64,000 nucleotides of DNA from positions 78,035,429-78,099,428 of the forward strand of contig CM049312.1 of NCBI GenBank assembly GCA_026874595.1, in the 5' to 3' direction. The DNA is from Sipunculus nudus. Its lineage: Eukaryota; Annelida; Sipuncula; Golfingiida; Sipunculidae. A program made the position numbers and the translations under genes. Under the pieces are notes generated by a model. The model was not told the origin of the DNA and ran no database searches. It worked only from the letters and a program-made list of their open reading frames with translations. Below are positions 58,640 through 64,000 of the stretch, in pieces. Numbering within the stretch: position 1 is the first letter of the stretch; the number at the start of each line of letters is the position of its first letter.

Positions 58640-61198
58640 TAGCTCAGCTGACTATAAGTCATCTGAGTTATAGTCGTGGTCCATTGTCCGTCGTCCGTCC
58701 GTCTGTCTGTCCGTCCGTCTGTCCGTCTGGATGTCCGTCTGGATGTCCGTCTGTAAGACTGGCACGTTTCTACACCATTGGACCTACGAATCTGAAATTC
58801 GGCATACAGTTAGATGTCCCCAAAATCTCCTACCATGCCAAAAATTGAGTCAATATGACTTCGTTCCTTCGAGATATTAGGGAAAAATCTCAATTTTTTA
58901 TTAGAAATCTATTTTCACACTTCAGGACTGCCTAATATCAAAACCACTCATCTGGTTTTCTTCATTTTTACCATAAATATTCCTCTTTATGGTTCCTATG
59001 TACATGCCAGAAATTAAGTCAGTATTATTTAATTTAAAAAAGTTATGGGGCCCAAACATAATGGACTTTGTAAAAAAATGAGGAAAGATATTTGGTCACT
59101 TAAGACCAAAAGTGTTATAGGTAGGAACTTTTTTTCAGTAATAATAATTAATCAAAATTTAATTGTATACCAAAAATTAGATCAAAATCTGTTAAATTTT
59201 TTTAAATATTGGCAAAAATATAAAATTGGCACCTTAAATTTTGCCCAAGTTTGACCATAGCACGTTTTTTTCCTGTAACTGCTGTGGATTTAATTTTCAA
59301 AGCATGTTTTTGTTACCATTTCAACTGTTAAAACAAAAAATTTGAAACCAGTTGATCAAAAACTGTAGATTTTATTCACGTTTTCAAGCACCATTTCACA
59401 TATTGTTTACAAAAAGCTTGTGTTATGCAGTTTACTAGAGCTCAGCTCCCCAGCTTCAGCTCTAAGTTCCTTAAATTTTGCATACAGTTAGATGTCCCCA
59501 AAATCCTCTACCATAGTAAAAATTTGGTCACTAGGACCTAATTCCTTCGAGATATTAAGAAAAAACTTCATTTTTCCATTAAAATCCATTGTTACACTAT
59601 AAGATTGCCTAATATCAAAACCACTGATCTGACTTTGATCATATATGATATACATATTTTTCTATACATTCGCTATGCATATGCCAGAAATGATGTCAGT
59701 ATTGTGTAATTGTTTTAAGTTCTAGGCCCAAACAAAATGCACTTTGTAAAAAATCAATAAATATATTTACTCTCTTAACATGAAAATTGCTTAAGGTAGA
59801 GATTTTTTGCCAGGGATATAACATTATTTAATCAAGATTCAATTGTATTATTCTGAATTAAATAAGTTCTGAATTTTTAAAATTTTAAGTTATTAGCATA
59901 AATATAAAATCAGTACCTTAAATTTTGCCGAACTTTGGCAATGGCATGGTTTTTTCCCTGTAAGCACTGTTGATTTAATTTTCATATCTTGCACACGTAA
60001 GGATTTTAGCTTCTAAATTCTGAAGTTATAAAAGGAATTGGTCAAAAACTAGCTTTTATGAAAGTATTTATGAGATCATATTACAACTTGGCTGTACTGA
60101 AGCCCCTCTTTTATGTCCCCACATTGACCTTTTAGGCCAATTATGCATGCTTGAAGCGAGGCACTCTGCAGCCTGAGCCAGCTCTTGGGTGGCTTCAACT
60201 GGATCTAACTGTCCAACCCCCTCCACTAGTATTTGTTTAGGCCATAAACATAACAATTAACTTTTTTTTAATTCTTGGTTTATGATAAGAACTTAAAAAA
60301 AATAAATGGAACAGGAATTTATAGTTAATGAGTTACAGGGGATTACCTTGCAATTACTGATCATTTATGGATCTTCCATGGATGGCCAAAATTATATTTC
60401 AAATTATACCATGCAGTCATCATTGGGTTTTTTCATTTTAACCATAAAAATTGAAAAATAAATAATTAAAATAAATTGTTGTTTACTATTAGGGATTATA
60501 TGAAGCAAGATAATGATAGACAAGGATGCAGTTGATTATATTAAATTAATCTAAATTTCCAGGTCTTTTCTAGGTGTCTAACTTGTTGGTTTATATTTAT
60601 TACAAAATTAAAATAATAAATAAATATGTAAAAAATTTAAAATATTACTCAGACAAGTGCTCATTTAAGATTTTAATTTATTTGACTTATAACTCATGGT
60701 TGTATCAGTTGTTACATGATACTGGCTAAATAATCAAAATTTATATTGCTGGACCTTTATTTCAGTTCATAAAATTAAACATTTTCAACTCCAGTTTGCT
60801 CTTGGTATAATATATTGGGTGTTTTGATCCTTGAATTAATTTTAACACATGTATTAGTTTTATAGCTGAGAATACTTTTTTTTTCCTGATACCATTTGAA
60901 AAAATAAAAATATTCAAATTTTTCCTGTTAGTGCCATGGATTTAATTTTCACAGCATGTACACATTAACATTTCATCTGTTAAAATCTGAAAATTGAAAC
61001 CAATTGATCAAAAACTGTAGATTTCATTCAAGTTTCCAGGTACCATGATTTCATTGTTTACATCAGATCAGTATAAATGCAGTGTACTGGGCAGTTACAT
61101 AACACCTTCAGGTCTGACCTACTGCCACTGTGAGTGTCTGGGTCAGGCAGTAATTACCAGAGAGCCTCTCTTTCTCTCTCTCTCTCTGGCAGTCTAGG

Positions 61199-61251
<53 letters not shown>

Positions 61252-62678
61252 CTTTTTCTCTTTCTTTCTCCATCTTTCTTTCTCTCTCTCTCTCTCTCTC
61301 TCTCCCTAATTGCCTCCCTTCCTCCCTCCATCCCATTCTGTTGACAGTTACTATAAACTAGATACATTAGCTATAAATGTTGATGCAATTTAGAAATGTG
61401 AATCAACTGAAGTATTCACAATAACATGTATGTTATACTGTAAATTTATAGTAACATTCGGAAACTTGGATTAAAATTATGTAATGAAAAAAAGGAACAA
61501 ATGCAAATATTGTTAATTTTTTCTTGGCTCAGTAGAATGGGGAAAAAAATTATTTGCTTTGTTTCTCCATCTTTCTGTCTGTTTTAAATATTTAATGTTC
61601 ATGAATAAACTTTTTTTTTATAAGCAATGTTGAATTAAATTTCATATCCTGTATGTATATGCAAGGGTGTTGTAACTCTCACCATCCCCTTCTTCATCCC
61701 ACTGAGGCTTTGCTCCTTGGCACTGTGAACAATACTTCTATGGCTATAGCATAAAATTTAATAATTAAAGAAAATATCTACAGAGAGACAGAAGCGTTGT
61801 AACTCTGATCATAACACAACTGCCCCCCCCCCCCCATCAAGTCAATGCACCTGTGGAATGGGGACGTTATGGCAACTGTATACATATCATAAAATTGATA
61901 ATAAAGGTTCACAAAATAAATTGGATCTCATCAGACAAATGTGTAAACTGTTGAACTGTCAACAGCTCATCAAAAAGGAAACCAATGGAAAGGCATGGTC
62001 AGGTCTCAAATATTATTTTCAACATTTTCTTCAATCATATGAACCAACCATGGCCCAGATTACCTCTTCCTCTCAAACATTATCTACATTTCATCATATT
62101 TTTAAGATTTTAACCTTCCAGGTGGTTCAGTACTGTTAATCATTTGTCCATAGGTACCTATGTACATGCCAGAAATTATGTCAATATTGTGTAATTTGTA
62201 GACGTGAGGGGCATCAAAATAATGCACCTTGTCAAGACCGATCTTGTCAAGATATTATGTCATACAGTCACAAATTCATAAATCCCCTCATCAGCATAGT
62301 TAATCATAACATTGTATCTGTCAAATTGAACTTGTGCAGTTTTCCATACACTATAGATCCTTCAACAAATAGCCTTATCATCATTATACCACTGCTAAGC
62401 ATACTGTCATTGGATTCATATTTGCTCAAATAAATTGCTTTTTTTTACCCCTCCCAAATAAATAAAAAATAAACCACTATATTTTACTCAATATTAATCC
62501 ATCAGTCAGGTTATTTCATATATCATTTACCCACATATTACATTATATTCCTTTATAAAAGCCCAACATGAGCATGATATTCTAAGCTTTATCTACTCAA
62601 TATAGTATCACAATGGTGATACATTTATAGTCCAATCATGTTCAGCTTAGCGCCTTGACCCATGGGTCCCTTGTTTTG
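58640..62678 (+). repeat. CAGCTGA-type repeat, copy 3, with tandem ~690-bp units
   Basis: Starts AGCTCAGCTGACTATAAGTC..ATCTGAGTTATAG then CCGTCCGTC runs, and ends CTTGACCCATGGGTCCCTTGTTTT. Inside, CATACAGTTAGATGTCCCC occurs at 58803 and 59481 (678 bp apart). GCCAGAAAT occurs at 59006, 59683 and 62168. GTTGATTTAATTTTCA-like blocks occur near 59275, 59965, 60937 and 61627. So four or more units of ~680-690 bp are present, two with extra insertions. No coding sequence. Confidence 0.75.
61161..61324. repeat. (CT)n microsatellite
   Basis: TCTCTCTC and TTTC runs in an otherwise AT-rich unit. ORFs reading SLSLSL or REREREK are artefacts. Confidence 0.93.
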
Positions 62679-64000
62679 GTGTCTTCTACCAGTGTCTACC
62701 ATTTCACCATTACATGGCCTAACTGTACAGGCCATTCCCACAACTGTGATCGTATCACAGTTGTGGATCCGCAACAACTATGTTATCAGCTGGATGCCGC
62801 CACTGCATCAGTTTCTGGAGCGGTGTGACTTTTTACCAGCACACAATAATACTCAGAAATTCTTGGGAAAACTCGGAAATTTATAAAACTTAGAAGAATG
62901 GCTGGAATAGCATCAACTCTATTTAATTTTAACCAATCTTAACTTTTAGAACCAGCCACCTCTCAGAGCGTTGACAGTGTTTGATTGAAGTGATCCGTGG
63001 GCAATCCCTTTTGCATGCTAATAAAAAGGAGAGGTCCTGGCACTTTCTCTGAGCATTAATCATGAATAATGTACTGTGAACCCGGTGCCAGATTCATCGA
63101 CGTACTGACCAGGGCCCCTTGCTCCAGGGATCATTCCCTGATATAATTTTCTGCGACTCACAGACAGAACACCATTATTTTTTAGCTTTGCTAGAAAACA
63201 TGTAAAAATAAAAACGTAAATCATCGAGAAAAAAATAGAGCATATTTATATAAATATTTATATAATTTTATGAACATGATTATCACACAAAATAAACTGG
63301 CACTTTTATACAATTTTAAAATGTAATGTTAAACTTTCATTCATGGTGTACATATGGTATTCTGAATACCATCAGAAACTTCTCAACTGAACGAGAACAA
63401 AAGTCAGGGACAACTGATCTTGATCACCTGTCACCTCACACTTGATGCATGCCTGTTGGTGTGACTATTAAATAGTAGAGTAATGTGATTAGGAGTTTAC
63501 TTGATACACAAAGTGCTGAACACTTTCCAACTCAAAGGTGGACAGCTGTGATCTATGGTGCCGTGACCGTTACATGTTGTGTGCTGGGCCTTATTGTTGT
63601 AATCATAATTCATACTGTGTCATTTTCTTAACAATATTTAATTCTTCAGCAATACTCAATCAGTAAATACCCCATCCTCATGCTAAAAAATGTTACAAAT
63701 ATATCTCAAATGTAGCAACCTTTATCTATTTAATTATTTGCCATAGTGATGATGAAACTACTTTTATAATACTGGCATATATATATACAAAAGGAAAAAT
63801 AGGATCTAATGCAAATATTTGTTCATAACTTTCCTGTCTCAGTAGAATGGAAATTAAAGTTATTTGCTTTGTTTTCCATCTCTCTGCCTGTTTTTAAATA
63901 TTTAAAAATAATTTCATTTAAATTAAATTTTATCCTTTACGTATATGCAGAGGTGCTGTAACTCCCACCAGTCCCTGTAAGCACCTGTGAATTTAATTCC
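62679..64000 (+). repeat. Unassigned, then a further ~690-bp-unit copy at the window edge
   Basis: 62679-63825 holds no supported gene. 63826-64000 matches 61530-61690 (CTCAGTAGAATGG, TTATTTGCTTTG, CTGCCTGTTTTTAAATATT, ATATGCARRGGTGYTGTAAC). The tandem family therefore continues past the right edge. Confidence 0.6.

Noticed and set aside
61134-61361. SLSLSL / REREREK ORFs
   Set aside because: Translation of a CT microsatellite.

Overview
The window is eukaryotic nuclear DNA, AT-rich and repeat-heavy. It most likely comes from a marine mollusc, probably a bivalve. The evidence is a four-exon gene with GT-AG introns, APE-type LINE and Ty3/gypsy-like debris, several tRNA-derived SINEs, and a repeat family whose start (CAGCTGACTRWAAGTCATCTGAG followed by CCGTCCGTC runs) and end (GACCCATGGGYCNCTTGT) I associate with bivalve genomes. 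The taxon call is inference; the gene and repeat structures are read directly.

One gene is well supported. It is a GT14-family beta-1,6-N-acetylglucosaminyltransferase (GCNT / core 2-type) on the + strand, with coding exons 10021-10416, 14081-14418, 24246-24496 and 26043-26338. They join in phase to 426 codons. The protein has a type II membrane anchor, the PDE catalytic motif and eight cysteines spaced as in vertebrate core 2 enzymes. An in-frame stop just upstream fixes the start, and an AATAAA follows the stop codon directly.

Left flank (1-10 kb): a tRNA-like element between TA runs, a repeat with nuclear-receptor-type half-sites, and a decayed but near full-length LINE (minus strand, 4451-9230) bracketed by two ~400 bp direct repeats. 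Intron 1 holds a 34-bp minisatellite broken by a gypsy pol fragment, and a SINE. Intron 2 holds a MITE-like element, an inverted repeat and a ~5.8 kb array of 33-bp units arranged in 1,287-bp higher-order repeats. That array appears to have grown from the end of a dispersed repeat with other copies in the window. Intron 3 ends with a bivalve-type repeat about 30 bp from the exon 4 acceptor.

Right flank (26-64 kb): no convincing gene, only two weak coding candidates on the minus strand (38.8-39.3 kb and 54.2-54.7 kb). It holds more copies of the same repeat families and a cluster of five minisatellites (33.5-42.7 kb). It also holds two hAT-like MITEs, a near-perfect 162-bp hairpin (53.55 kb), a ~1.5 kb terminal-inverted-repeat element with an 11-bp direct repeat (56.5-58.05 kb) and a tandem ~690-bp unit inside a long repeat (58.6-64 kb).
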